Positions 35,212 to 44,913 of a stretch of DNA of 64,000 bases are shown here, piece after piece. A program made the translations under genes and the position numbers. Below the pieces are notes generated by a model. It was given only the letters and a program-made list of their open reading frames with translations. It had not been told where the DNA came from and did no database searches. Within the stretch, counting starts at the first letter, position 1; each line of letters opens with the position of its first letter. The DNA is from Sedimentitalea sp041224545 (lineage in GTDB: Bacteria; Pseudomonadota; Alphaproteobacteria; Rhodobacterales; Rhodobacteraceae): assembly GCF_041224545.1 (NCBI RefSeq), contig NZ_JBGFGP010000109.1, positions 62,001-126,000 of the forward strand. The letters are read 5' to 3'.

Positions 35212-36822
35212 TCAGTTCTTGGAGATGTTCCAGAACAGCGGCGCCGGAGAATCAAGCACGCCGTCGAGGTTGTTCGACCATGCGGTCGGCACGAAATACT
35301 GACCGATGGGGGCATAGATACCCTCTTCGTAGGCCAACGCCTGGATCTCCTCGGCAAGCTTCTTTTGCTCGTCCAGCGTGGGCGCGGTTGCGTAAGCCAT
35401 CCGCAGCTCTTCGAGTTTCGGCACGTCGGGCCAGCCGAACCAGCCACCGTCGGTGCCCTTGCCATTGACCATGTTGTTCACCAGCGGGTTGAAAACATCG
35501 GCCCCGACCCAGTTGGTCACGAACATGTGCCAGCCGCCATCGGCAATCGAGGCCTGGCTGGCACGCTTGCCGACCAGCGTCTGCCAGTCCATCGCCTGCA
35601 GATCGACTTCAAAACCCGCGTCACGCATGGCCTGCGCCACCACGACCGGCTGGGTGCGCAGAGTGTTCACATCGGTCGGGTGCATGATGACGATCGGCGT
35701 GCCGTCATAGCCCGCTTCCTTGAGCAGGGCCTTGGCCTTCTCCATCCCGTTGCCCTTGGTCAGGGTCTCGGAACCCACGTCGCTGGCGAGCGGCGTGCCG
35801 CAGACAAACATCGCCCCGCAGAGGTTATAAAGCTCGGGGTTGCCCACCAGGGCATCCAGCACGTTCTTCTGATTGACGCTGGCGATCGCCGCGCGGCGGA
35901 TGCGCGGGTCGTCCATCGGTGCGTTCAGCGTGTTGGGCCGCATGATCGTCTGCATCCCCAACGCGTTGAGGTTCTTGACCGTGATTTCCGGGTTTGCGTC
36001 GAGAATCGGCAACAGATCCGAGGGCGGGTTTTCCCAATAGTCGATCTCGCCCGCCTGAATGGCGTTGAGCGCCGTCTGATCGTCGGGCATCACCACCCAT
36101 TCGACGCGGTCCACCTTGACCACCTTGCCGCCTGCGGCGGAACTGGCCGGTTCGTCGCGTGGCACATAATCCTCGTTCTTCTCGTAGACGGCGATCACAC
36201 CGGGCTGATATTCGTCTGCCACCCACTTGAAGGGACCCGAGCCGATTTGTTCGGGTATGGGTTCGGTCGACGGCGTTTCGGCCAGACGCGCCGGCATGAT
36301 GAACGGGACGTTTGACGAAGGTTTCGCCAGGCTGTCGATCACCAGACCGTAGGGTTCGCGCAGCTTAATCACGAACTGGTTGGGTGACTCGCCCTGCTCG
36401 ATACTTTCGGTGAAGGACATGAGCACCTGTCCCATGCCGTCCCGCTCGCCCCAGCGCTTGATCGAGGCGGCCACATCCGCACCGGTCACATCCGCGCCAT
36501 CATGAAACTTCAGCCCGTCGCGCAGGGTGAACGTGTAGGTCAGCTTGTCGTCGGACACCTCGTGGCTGTCGACCATCTGCGGCTGTGGAACCAGATCGGC
36601 GTCGAGCGCATAAAGCGTGTCGAAGATCATGTAGCCGTGATTTCGGCTCATGTAGGCGGTGGTCAGGATCGGATCGAGAACGCGCAGATCCGAGTGCTTG
36701 ACCGCGCGTAGCGTCTGCGCCTCGACCGCCCCTGCCAGCAAGGCGGAACTGGCCAGCAGAGCACTCAGAAGGGTTGATCGCAAACCCCTGCCCATGGCGT
36801 TGGATTTCAAGTGAAGTGTCAT
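35212..36822 (-). CDS. Peptide-type ABC transporter substrate-binding protein
   Basis: This 536-residue protein of the SBP family 5 (DppA/OppA fold) carries a signal peptide extended at the N-terminus (hydrophobic core SALLASSALLAGAVEA, cleavage near AVEAQ). Family text includes LTYTFTLRDGLKFHDGADVTGADV and NPPSDLLPILDANPE. ATG 36822 follows GGGAGAAAG. It leads the binding protein-permease-permease-ATPase-M20-M20 transcript, so the imported ligand is likely a peptide or N-acyl amino acid. Confidence 0.95.
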   Translation of the reverse strand: MTLHLKSNAMGRGLRSTLLSALLASSALLAGAVEAQTLRAVKHSDLRVLDPILTTAYMSRNHGYMIFDTLYALDADLVPQPQMVDSHEVSDDKLTYTFTLRDGLKFHDGADVTGADVAASIKRWGERDGMGQVLMSFTESIEQGESPNQFVIKLREPYGLVIDSLAKPSSNVPFIMPARLAETPSTEPIPEQIGSGPFKWVADEYQPGVIAVYEKNEDYVPRDEPASSAAGGKVVKVDRVEWVVMPDDQTALNAIQAGEIDYWENPPSDLLPILDANPEITVKNLNALGMQTIMRPNTLNAPMDDPRIRRAAIASVNQKNVLDALVGNPELYNLCGAMFVCGTPLASDVGSETLTKGNGMEKAKALLKEAGYDGTPIVIMHPTDVNTLRTQPVVVAQAMRDAGFEVDLQAMDWQTLVGKRASQASIADGGWHMFVTNWVGADVFNPLVNNMVNGKGTDGGWFGWPDVPKLEELRMAYATAPTLDEQKKLAEEIQALAYEEGIYAPIGQYFVPTAWSNNLDGVLDSPAPLFWNISKN

Positions 36823-36883
36823 GTCTTTCTCCCTGTTATGGTTGGAGTGCGGGGGGTCTTTGGTGCCCGTTCCGCGAGGTGGT

Positions 36884-38404
36884 TCATGTCGTTATCAGGC
36901 TGTCCCTTTCCGCAAAGATCTGCCCCATCGGCTCCAGCCGCATCCCCGGAGCCAGTCGTGTGAACGGCAGGCTGGCGGGGCTTATGGGCATCGGGCCGGG
37001 GGCCGTGCAGGTCAGGATGGTCTCGGCAATCGGATCGAAATCGGCGCGGAAGTGCACCGAACTCTTGTTGACGAGAATGGCCTGCGCTTCGGGCTCGATC
37101 CCGACAAAGCGGTACATCTCGCGGTCGGCCATCTGCGCCTTGCGGCTGGTGACGACGACGCGCACGTCGCCGATCCGCAAACAGGCGCATGGCCCCAGAT
37201 CGAGCGGCGCGCTGCCGTAAAATGGCCCCTTGGCAATCAGTTTGCCGTCAGAGAGTTTTTCGACCGTGAAGCGCCCTTCGAAGGGCGCGTCGCCCGGCAC
37301 GTTTGAAAAGCCGCCAATGGCGATGTCGATCTCGGCCCCCTCTCCCGCCGCATGGGCGGCGGCGGCGGCCCGGGGATCGACCATGTTGCCCAGTGCGGCG
37401 CGTGTAGCCCCTTCCGAGACCAGCGCACGCAGCATGCCCGTGGTGTTGCTGTCGCCGCCGGCGCCGGGATTGTCCTGGGTATCCGCGATGACGACCGGGC
37501 GCTGGGCGCCCTCGGCGATGCGCATGGCCTCGCGCACGCCCTCTTCGGGGTCATATGCCTTGCCCGCAAGTTCCGGCTCGGCCTTCAATACCGCCGTCTC
37601 GATCGTGTCGGCGGCGGCGTCCGCGTCGGCCTGCGTGGTGCCATAGGCCACTACTGTGGGGCCGCAGCCCGGGAAATCCGCCGCCGGGAAGCCAAAGAAG
37701 AAAGAGGTCGAGGGTACGTTCTCTCCCTCGCAATCTGCTGCCAGCGCATAAAGCCTGCGTCCCGGCTCCGCCAGCGTGCTCTGCCAGGCGATGGGCACGA
37801 GAAAAGGCAGTCTGCGGAACGCCTTTGCCGGGCGCGCGCCCGCCATCAGTTCGCGCAGCATCGACGCCGCGCGCATGCCGGTCTCGGCCATGTCCACATG
37901 CGGATAGGTGCGAAATCCCACCAGCACGTCCGCTGCGGCGACCATCTCTTCGGTGATATTGCCATGCAGGTCGAGCGCCGCAGCGATGGGCACGTCCGGT
38001 CCCACCGTCTCGCGCAGACGCGCCAGCAGACGACCTTCGCCGTCATCTTCGTGTTCGGCCACCATCGCGCCGTGCAGATCGATGAAGAGACCGTCAACCG
38101 GGCCCGCATCGCGCAGGCCCGCAATAATTTCGTCGCTGATCGTTTCGTAGGCGTCGCGTGTCACATGCGCCGAGGGGATGGCGCCGGCCCAGAGGATCGG
38201 CACGGTATCCCAGCCCTCGGCTTCGGCCACCTGAACCGCGCCGCCGATGCCAAGGTTGATGTCCCGACTTTGCTCGATCAGCGCCTGCCCCCGCGCCATG
38301 GGCATGTAGCCGCCACCCTGCACAAAATCCTCCAGCCGCGCCTTGGTAGGAGCGAACGTATTGGTTTCATGCAGAAACCCAGCCAGCGCAACGCGCTTTG
38401 TCAT
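36884..38404 (-). CDS. M81-family metallopeptidase (MlrC type)
   Basis: This 506-residue protein matches the MlrC/M81 family, first described in microcystin degradation. The N-terminal half has the family start RVALAGFLHETNTFAPTKA, FIDLHGAMVAEHEDDGEGRLL and ALDLHGNITEEMV with putative zinc ligands, and the C-terminal MlrC domain has DTQDNPGAGGDSNTTGMLRAL. Biochemical roles of most members are unknown; a peptidase or amidohydrolase role would suit this locus. It is divergent from the IclR regulator and 61 bp upstream of the binding-protein gene, probably first in the operon. Confidence 0.9.
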   Translation of the reverse strand: MTKRVALAGFLHETNTFAPTKARLEDFVQGGGYMPMARGQALIEQSRDINLGIGGAVQVAEAEGWDTVPILWAGAIPSAHVTRDAYETISDEIIAGLRDAGPVDGLFIDLHGAMVAEHEDDGEGRLLARLRETVGPDVPIAAALDLHGNITEEMVAAADVLVGFRTYPHVDMAETGMRAASMLRELMAGARPAKAFRRLPFLVPIAWQSTLAEPGRRLYALAADCEGENVPSTSFFFGFPAADFPGCGPTVVAYGTTQADADAAADTIETAVLKAEPELAGKAYDPEEGVREAMRIAEGAQRPVVIADTQDNPGAGGDSNTTGMLRALVSEGATRAALGNMVDPRAAAAAHAAGEGAEIDIAIGGFSNVPGDAPFEGRFTVEKLSDGKLIAKGPFYGSAPLDLGPCACLRIGDVRVVVTSRKAQMADREMYRFVGIEPEAQAILVNKSSVHFRADFDPIAETILTCTAPGPMPISPASLPFTRLAPGMRLEPMGQIFAERDSLITT

Positions 38405-38568
38405 CTATGTCCCCCTTGCGTTCCCGATCTGGCAATCCGCAGTTTCGCGCTGCGGGATACTCCAGCAAGGTATTGCCATTCGATACCGCATCATCGTATG
38501 ACAAGCGTAGGACGCAGATTGACGCGAAGTCAATGGGGTGCGACCTGTGCAGGGGGAGAAAGGCGGTG

Positions 38569-39381
38569 ATGCCCAGGAACACGACACTTGCCGAGCCGGG
38601 CAAGCCCGACCTGCAGCCGCAGGACCGCGCAAGTGCTCTCTTCGTGCAATCGGTTGAAAAGGCGTTTGATGTGCTGTCCGCCTTTCATCACGCCGATGGG
38701 CCTCTGAAACTGAGCGAAATTGCCGAGCGCGCGGTCCTCGACCGCTCTGCGGCGCAGCGCATGGTCCACACGTTGCGCAAGCTGCGGTATATCGAACGCG
38801 ACACGAGCGGGCACGGCTACGTCCCCGGCGTGCGGGTGCTGGATCACACGCTCGACTTTCTGCGGCTCAACCCCCTGGTGCGTCAGGCCACCCCGGTGTT
38901 GCAGGACCTGCGCGCCGAGGTGCGCCAAAGAATCGATCTGTCACTCTTTGACGACCTGCGCATGATTTACGCAAGCCGTCTGCAAACCCGGCGCCAGTCC
39001 TTCAATGCGTCTATTATCGGGCACAGCGTGCCGACCTTCTGCACCTCGGGCGGCTGGGCCATCCTCGCCCGGTTGCCGATCTCAGAGGCCCAAGCACTGG
39101 TCGAACGCTCTGACCGGCGTCCTTTCACGCCTCATACCGTGACCGACGTGGCCGAGGTCATGGAGAACGTCGCCCGGACAAGGGCGAACGGCTATGCGCT
39201 GGCGCTCGATCAAATCCTGACCGGTGAGATCGCGATGGGTTTTGCGATACTCGATGCCACAGGCGCGCCTGTGGCGGCGATCCATATCGCGGGATCGCTT
39301 TCGGATTGGACGCCAGAGGATTTCGTCGCCAGCGTGGCCGCATCGGGCCAACATGCGGCGCGCGCTCTCAGCCGCTATTGA
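38569..39381 (+). CDS. IclR-family transcriptional regulator
   Basis: This 270-residue regulator has an N-terminal winged helix (FVQSVEKAFDVLSAFHHADG, then LSEIAERAVLDRSAAQRMVHTL) and a C-terminal GAF-like IclR effector domain. ATG 38569 follows GGGGGAGAAAGGCG; a longer open frame begins at 38398 but overlaps the M81 gene start. It is divergent from the M81/transport operon and 18 bp upstream of the acylase, so it probably controls both. Confidence 0.92.
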   Translation: MPRNTTLAEPGKPDLQPQDRASALFVQSVEKAFDVLSAFHHADGPLKLSEIAERAVLDRSAAQRMVHTLRKLRYIERDTSGHGYVPGVRVLDHTLDFLRLNPLVRQATPVLQDLRAEVRQRIDLSLFDDLRMIYASRLQTRRQSFNASIIGHSVPTFCTSGGWAILARLPISEAQALVERSDRRPFTPHTVTDVAEVMENVARTRANGYALALDQILTGEIAMGFAILDATGAPVAAIHIAGSLSDWTPEDFVASVAASGQHAARALSRY

Positions 39382-39399
39382 TGCCAGAAGGATATACCC

Positions 39400-41697
39400 A
39401 TGGATGACACCCTGACCCTGCCCGGCCTCGACGCCCCGGCGAGCATATCGATCGATCGCTGGGGCCTCGCTCACATCCGCGCCGAGACGGTGCATGATGT
39501 GTTCTTTCTGCAGGGGTTCAACGCCGCCCGTGACCGACTTTGGCAGATCGACCTGTGGCGCAAGCGCGGTCTCGGCCTGCTGGCGGCGGATTTCGGGCCG
39601 GGCTACCTGATGCAGGACCGCGCCGCCCGGCTGTTTCTCTACCGCGGCGAGATGGCACCCGAATGGGCGGCCTACGGTGAGGATGCGGAACAGATCTGTA
39701 CGGCCTTTGCCAACGGTATAAATGCCGCTGTCGATCTGGTGCTGGCCGGGTCAATGCCGCTGCCGCCGGAGTTCGAAGCCCTTGGCACCCGGCCCGCGCA
39801 CTGGCAGGCAGAGGATGTCGTGCGCATTCGTACGCATTGCCTGTCGCGCAACGCGGCGTCGGAACTGGCACGGATGCAGGTGCATCGGCTGTCCGACCCC
39901 GAAACCGACCTGCTGCGCGCGCCGCTCAGCCCGCCCGTCCCCGCAGAGGAATGGCGGCAGATGGCCCGTGCCGACCTGCCCGCAAACGCGCTCGCGGTAT
40001 ACGAACTCGCCACCGCGCCCGTCACCTTCTCAAAGGAAAGGCTGGCCGCGACGCTGGATGAGGCAGGGCAATGGAGCCAGGTCGATGCGAAAAAGACGGT
40101 GCATCGCGCGATGGAGGGTTCGAACAACTGGGCCATCGCTCCGGGCCTGACCGAAACCGGCCGCGCCATCATGGCCAGCGATCCGCATCGTCAGCACGCC
40201 GCGCCTTCGCTGCGCTACATGGTGCATCTCACCGGTACGGGGCTCGACCTCATCGGCGCGGGTGAGCCGTCCTCGCCGGGGATCATGGCCGGTCATAATG
40301 GCGAGGCGGCCTTCAGCCTGACCATCTTCTGCGCGGATCAGGAGGACGTGATGGTGTATGAAACCACCGACGAAGGGCGATCCTATCGGTATGGTGACGG
40401 CAGTGAACACTTCACGGAGGTGACCGAGACATTTGCCGTCAAGGGTGCGCCGGACCAGAAGCTGACGCTCAGCTTCTCGCGTCACGGTCCGGTGGTCTGG
40501 AACTCTGGCGGCACCGCGCTCGCGGTGCGCACCGTCTTTACCGATCCCGGCTCCGCGCCCTATATGGCGAGCCTCAAATCCATGCGCGCCACCGATGTCG
40601 GCAGCTTCTGCCAGAGCCTCGAAACCTGGGGCGCGCCATCTGTCAACATGGTCTATGCCGATACCTCGGGCGATATCTGCTGGCAGCCCGCCGCTTATGT
40701 CCCGCGTCGCAGCGGCTGGCGCGGGCTGGTCCCGGTCGCGGGCGATGGCAGCCACGAATGGGAAGGTTACTTCACCGCCGCCGACCTGCCCGGTCTGCGC
40801 AACCCGGAATGCGGCTTTGTCCATTCCGCAAACGAGATGAATGTCCCCGAAGGTTGGGATCACGATTCGCATCCCATCGGCTTCGAATGGTTCGAGGACG
40901 GTCGCGCCGACCGCATCGCGGATATGATCGGCAACGGCAATGCGCGTGACGTGGCGGGTAACTGTGCGTTGCAATGCGACACGTTCTCGGCCGCCGCCGC
41001 CGGCATTGCCGCGCTGGTGCCAGAAGGCGCCCTTGCGCCGGCGCGCGACCTGTTGCGCGGCTGGGACGGATACGCGCGCGACGACAGCGCGGCTGCGCTG
41101 CTGTTCGAGCTGTGGCTGTCGCGGCACCTTCGCCCCGCTCTGCTTGAGGTGCTTGCCCCCGACCCGGATCTGCGCCGTTTCCTCGTTCCGGGCAACATTC
41201 CCACCGTTCTGCGCGCCCTGACCGGAGAGCGTCCGGCGCTGGCCGAGCGATTGGGCGACCGCGAGGCGCTTTTGGCTGAAACCCTCGCCGCCGCCTGGCA
41301 GGAGGCATCAGAACGCTTCGGAGACGATCCTGCCGTCTGGCGCTGGGGCGACCTGCACAAGGGATATTTCCGCCATGCCCTGACGCCCCTGGGCACCGGC
41401 CACGACGTCGGCCCCCTGAGTACCGGCGGCAGCAGCACGACCGTGATGCTTGGCCATTACGACGCATCGGATTTCCGCGTGCATACCGGCGCGTCGGTTC
41501 GGATGGTGGTCGATGTCGGTGCCTGGGACAACAGCGTCTGGATCAATGCGCCCGGACAGTCGGGAGTGCCGGGCAGTACGCATTACGACGACCTGGCGCC
41601 GATGTGGGCGGCGGGGGATTATGTACCGATGCGCTATTCAGCCGAGGCGGTGGACGCCGCAACCGTCACCCGCATCGCGCTGGTTCCGGGGGTTTAA
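39400..41697 (+). CDS. Penicillin-acylase-family Ntn hydrolase
   Basis: This 765-residue protein belongs to the family of penicillin G acylase, cephalosporin acylase and acyl-homoserine-lactone acylases. The precursor layout is clear: alpha-chain start with DRWGLAHIRAETVHDVFFLQGFNAARDRLWQ, a spacer, then the autoprocessing site MEG-SNNWAIAPG with the N-terminal nucleophile Ser241, and later beta-chain blocks SDPHRQHAAPSLRYMVHL and FSRHGPVVW. No signal peptide is visible, so it appears cytoplasmic, unlike most secreted relatives. It likely deacylates imported N-acyl compounds. Its 3-prime end overlaps the convergent M20 gene by 60 bp. Confidence 0.93.
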   Translation: MDDTLTLPGLDAPASISIDRWGLAHIRAETVHDVFFLQGFNAARDRLWQIDLWRKRGLGLLAADFGPGYLMQDRAARLFLYRGEMAPEWAAYGEDAEQICTAFANGINAAVDLVLAGSMPLPPEFEALGTRPAHWQAEDVVRIRTHCLSRNAASELARMQVHRLSDPETDLLRAPLSPPVPAEEWRQMARADLPANALAVYELATAPVTFSKERLAATLDEAGQWSQVDAKKTVHRAMEGSNNWAIAPGLTETGRAIMASDPHRQHAAPSLRYMVHLTGTGLDLIGAGEPSSPGIMAGHNGEAAFSLTIFCADQEDVMVYETTDEGRSYRYGDGSEHFTEVTETFAVKGAPDQKLTLSFSRHGPVVWNSGGTALAVRTVFTDPGSAPYMASLKSMRATDVGSFCQSLETWGAPSVNMVYADTSGDICWQPAAYVPRRSGWRGLVPVAGDGSHEWEGYFTAADLPGLRNPECGFVHSANEMNVPEGWDHDSHPIGFEWFEDGRADRIADMIGNGNARDVAGNCALQCDTFSAAAAGIAALVPEGALAPARDLLRGWDGYARDDSAAALLFELWLSRHLRPALLEVLAPDPDLRRFLVPGNIPTVLRALTGERPALAERLGDREALLAETLAAAWQEASERFGDDPAVWRWGDLHKGYFRHALTPLGTGHDVGPLSTGGSSTTVMLGHYDASDFRVHTGASVRMVVDVGAWDNSVWINAPGQSGVPGSTHYDDLAPMWAAGDYVPMRYSAEAVDAATVTRIALVPGV

Positions 41698-42984
41698 ACC
41701 GCACCATTCGGCGATGAAAAAGGCCAGCATACGCGTCAGATCGCGAACCGATTGCAGATCGACCCGTTCATCGAACCCGTGGATGTTTTCGGCGCGCGGA
41801 CCGATACAGAACGCCGGGATCCCGTAATAGAGCCCGTAAAAACGCGTATCGGTCAACGCGGTCATCTTACGCTCCTGCAGGGGTGCGTCGGTTTCAAAGG
41901 TGCGCGCATAGGCGGATTGCATGACGCCCAGAGCCGGATCGGCATCCGCGCCCAGGACATATCCTTCGGCCTGGAAACCGTTCCAGATCACCTGCGGCGG
42001 GGTGTTTGACAGAAACGGATGATCGCGCGAGGCGGCGGCAACGCAGGCTTCGATCTCGGCACGGGCCTCTGCCAGGTCCTGTCCGGGCAGCACGCCCATG
42101 CGGCAGTCCACGTCGCACCACGCCGGCACGCTCGACGCCCAGTCGCCGCCCGAGATTTTGCCGGCGTTGAAATTCAGCGGATGCGCGACGTCACCGTAGA
42201 CGGGATGCTGGGTTGCACGGGCGTTCCAGTCGGCCTCAAGCCCCTGCAAGGCGCGGATCACATCATGGGCGGCCAGGATCGCATTCGATCCCTCGCCCGC
42301 CACGGCAACATGTACCGGACGGCCGCGCAGGCGCAGGCGGAACCAGAGCGCACCGACCTGCGCGCGGTTGATGGTAAAGTCTGACGGCTCCGGCAGGACC
42401 GCCGCGTCGGCGCGATAGCCGCGCTGCAGCGTGGAAAGTGCGCCAAGCCCGGTGCTTTCCTCTTCGATCACCGACTGGACATGCACCCGCGCCGCCGGTT
42501 CGACCCCTGCGCGGGCCAGCGCGTCAAGCGCGAAAATGGCGGCGACGGTGCCAGCCTTCATGTCGCCCGCACCGCGCCCATACATCCAGCCATCCTCGAT
42601 CACCGGATCAAAGGGCGGATGGGTCCACATTTCTGTCGGACCTTCCGGGACAACGTCAAGATGGCCCTGCAGGATCAGCGAGCGGCCCTTGACCTCGACC
42701 GGGTGGTGCGTGCCGACAACACTCCGTGCGCGGGAAAAATCGCCCATGATCGGACCAAAGCCGGGCAACGATTCCAGATCGGCGAGCCGTATCGTCCAGT
42801 CGTCGACGCTGTAACCGCGCGCGCGCAGGGCATCGGCGACAAAATCCTGCGCCGGCCCTTCCTGAAAACGCAGGCTGGGGATCGCGACAAAGTCGCGGAG
42901 AAACCCGATCTGCGCATCGAAACCGTCATCCACCGCCTGTGCTATTCGCGCGGCGGTATTCTCATCAAGCGTCAAGGCAGTCAT
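41638..42984 (-). CDS. M20-family deacylase (ArgE/DapE type)
   Basis: This 448-residue zinc hydrolase of the ArgE/DapE group has LILQGHLDVVPEGPTEMW (His-x-Asp), GRGAGDMKAGTVAAIFAL, the catalytic glutamates in SVIEEESTGLGAL and a late metal-binding segment. ATG 42984 follows GGGGAAC. It converges on the acylase gene and the last 20 codons lie inside it, which fixes both C-termini to each other evolutionarily. It is the third M20 enzyme of the region. Confidence 0.92.
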   Translation of the reverse strand: MTALTLDENTAARIAQAVDDGFDAQIGFLRDFVAIPSLRFQEGPAQDFVADALRARGYSVDDWTIRLADLESLPGFGPIMGDFSRARSVVGTHHPVEVKGRSLILQGHLDVVPEGPTEMWTHPPFDPVIEDGWMYGRGAGDMKAGTVAAIFALDALARAGVEPAARVHVQSVIEEESTGLGALSTLQRGYRADAAVLPEPSDFTINRAQVGALWFRLRLRGRPVHVAVAGEGSNAILAAHDVIRALQGLEADWNARATQHPVYGDVAHPLNFNAGKISGGDWASSVPAWCDVDCRMGVLPGQDLAEARAEIEACVAAASRDHPFLSNTPPQVIWNGFQAEGYVLGADADPALGVMQSAYARTFETDAPLQERKMTALTDTRFYGLYYGIPAFCIGPRAENIHGFDERVDLQSVRDLTRMLAFFIAEWCGLNPRNQRDAGDGCGVHRLG

Positions 42985-43218
42985 GCGCAGTTCCCCCGAT
43001 ATCCGGCACCAGTTGTTGTCCTTCTCCAACGGCGAGGTCAAGGCGTGTCGTGGCGCGGTGATTACTTCGGCAATCAAAACTCAAGGTCAGCCCAGGTGCC
43101 TGCCGCTCCGCGCGCGAGATGCATCGTGCTCGGGAGGATCGATACTGAAATAGCTCTGCAATGCCGTTAAACTCTGCTAACGAGAAGTCGAAAAGAAAGC
43201 GAAGCGAATCCGACTGAC

Positions 43219-43887
43219 ATGATGAACGAATTGCTGCCTTCCGGCTCCATTCTTGGTGCATTTCTCCTCGCAAGCTTCATCCTTGCGGTTACTCCCGGGC
43301 CGAGTGTTCTCTACATCGTCGCGCGCAGCAGCCTACAGGGCAGACAATATGGTCTGGCATCGGTGGGTGGCGTGGCACTGGGCAACTTTGGAAATGCTAT
43401 GGGCGCGTCTTTGGGGCTGGCTGCACTTTTTGCTGTGTCTGCGGTCGCTTTCACAGTGGTCAAATGGGCCGGGGCCGCCTATCTCGTGTATCTTGGCGTG
43501 AAGACGATACGGGACGCGCGCAAGACCGCGAGAATGAATGTGACGCCAGCGCCTAAATCGGCGATGCGGATTTTCCGTGACGGGTTCTTTGTCGCGCTCC
43601 TGAACCCCAAGACCACCATTTTCTTTGCGGCCTTTCTTCCGCAGTTCATGACTGCGACGGGGAATATCGCGGCTCAAAGCATGGCGCTTGGAGCGGTATT
43701 CGTGGCTATGGCTGCAGCGACCGATACGGCCTATGCGCTTGCCGCGAGCGGCGCATCCAGATTCCTGTCCGGATCGGGTAAGTTCGGGAAGTTGGGCAGT
43801 TACGGTGTTGGCGGGATCTTCATCGGGCTCGGACTGGTCGCTCTGATTGCCGATCGCCCGAACGTGCATCAGCGATCCACATTTTGA
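43219..43887 (+). CDS. LysE-family amino acid exporter
   Basis: This 222-residue membrane protein has about six hydrophobic segments and the LysE/RhtB signature AVTPGPSVLYIVARSSLQGR near the N-terminus, plus FFVALLNPKTTIFFAAFLPQF. The family exports amino acids or homoserine lactones. Its position next to acylase and deacylase genes fits removal of excess amino acids or acyl-homoserine products, but the substrate is not determined by sequence. A second ATG three bases on is equally possible as start. Confidence 0.9.
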   Translation: MMNELLPSGSILGAFLLASFILAVTPGPSVLYIVARSSLQGRQYGLASVGGVALGNFGNAMGASLGLAALFAVSAVAFTVVKWAGAAYLVYLGVKTIRDARKTARMNVTPAPKSAMRIFRDGFFVALLNPKTTIFFAAFLPQFMTATGNIAAQSMALGAVFVAMAAATDTAYALAASGASRFLSGSGKFGKLGSYGVGGIFIGLGLVALIADRPNVHQRSTF

Positions 43888-44073
43888 TCAGGCTGCTTGT
43901 CAAGGTATCCGCGAGACAGATCCTCGTCTGTGGGACGCTGCGGCATGACCCGCCAAAATAGCGCAGTGAGCTGCGGACAAGAGGCGATGCGCAATATTTA
44001 TCTGGCCGCGCACCGAGTCTGGGTTAAGCTGAGCGAAGATTGGATCAAGGCAACCAGAAGGGACAGCATTTCA

Positions 44074-44853
44074 ATGAAGAAAGCTCTACTCGCGATGCTT
44101 ACGATTGCAGCGATGTCCAACGCTAATGTCTCCACTGCGCAGGACGCCGCCGCCCAAGCCAACAACCCCTTGGCCAAAATCCAGGCGCTCAACCTGCAGA
44201 ACTACTATATCGGCGCGTTGACCGGTGACAGCGACGCGACCGCCAACCAGTTCGTCATACGCTATGCCAAGCCGCTTTCCGTAGGCGAGAGTACGTGGCT
44301 CATGCGCGTGTCGGTTCCGGTCAACACCCTGCCTGTCGGCACGGATATGAACGATGTGACCGATCTGGGCGATATCAGTATCTTTGCCGCATATCTGTTC
44401 GAATCTGCCAATCCGGACATCAGCTTTGCGATCGGTCCCCAAATCGTTGCGCCCACGGCCCAGGATGACCGGTTGGGCAATGATCAATGGCAGTTGGGCA
44501 TCGCCAATGTCTATTTCAACGCGACCAGTTCGAAGTTTCAGTATGGCTACCTGCTGACTTATCAAAACGGCGTCGGCGACACCAACGGGCGCGAGAGGGT
44601 GAAACTCGCGGCGGTTCAACCCTTTGCGTTCTACCAGCTTGGCCAGGGTTGGTATACCGGCGGCGCACCTTTATGGACGTTCGATTTGAACAACGGTGAT
44701 TACAGCATGCCGCTTGGCCTGCGGCTGGGAAAGGTGATCAAGGCCAACGACACCGTCTACAACATGTTTGTCGAACCGCAATACAACATCGCCCACGAAG
44801 GGATCGGACAGCCCGAATGGCAGATCTACTTTGCTCTGAACATGCAGTTCTGA
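44074..44853 (+). CDS. Outer-membrane beta-barrel protein
   Basis: This 259-residue protein has a signal peptide (MKKALLAMLTIAAMSNANVSTAQ, cleavage near TAQ-D) and alternating polar/aromatic strands ending in an aromatic residue (YFALNMQF), the hallmark of outer-membrane barrels. The overall pattern resembles the neuromedin-U/transporter-like outer-membrane group found in marine proteobacteria. ATG 44074 is used; upstream open codons lack a signal peptide. It stands alone; function probably passive transport of hydrophobic or small solutes, by family analogy only. Confidence 0.82.
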   Translation: MKKALLAMLTIAAMSNANVSTAQDAAAQANNPLAKIQALNLQNYYIGALTGDSDATANQFVIRYAKPLSVGESTWLMRVSVPVNTLPVGTDMNDVTDLGDISIFAAYLFESANPDISFAIGPQIVAPTAQDDRLGNDQWQLGIANVYFNATSSKFQYGYLLTYQNGVGDTNGRERVKLAAVQPFAFYQLGQGWYTGGAPLWTFDLNNGDYSMPLGLRLGKVIKANDTVYNMFVEPQYNIAHEGIGQPEWQIYFALNMQF

Positions 44854-44913
44854 GAGATCAGCCGACGTCCCGATGGCTCAGGAAGTGACAGGCGGCCGAT
44901 CCCCCCTGTTCCG

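Noticed and set aside
34441..36315. A 624-codon plus-strand open frame across the permease and binding-protein genes
   Set aside because: It runs antisense through two clearly identified transporter genes and has low-complexity basic composition; no start signal.
38398..38568. Extended N-terminus of the IclR regulator from 38398
   Set aside because: It would overlap the start of the divergent M81 gene, and a much better ribosome site precedes ATG 38569 where the normal regulator N-terminus begins.
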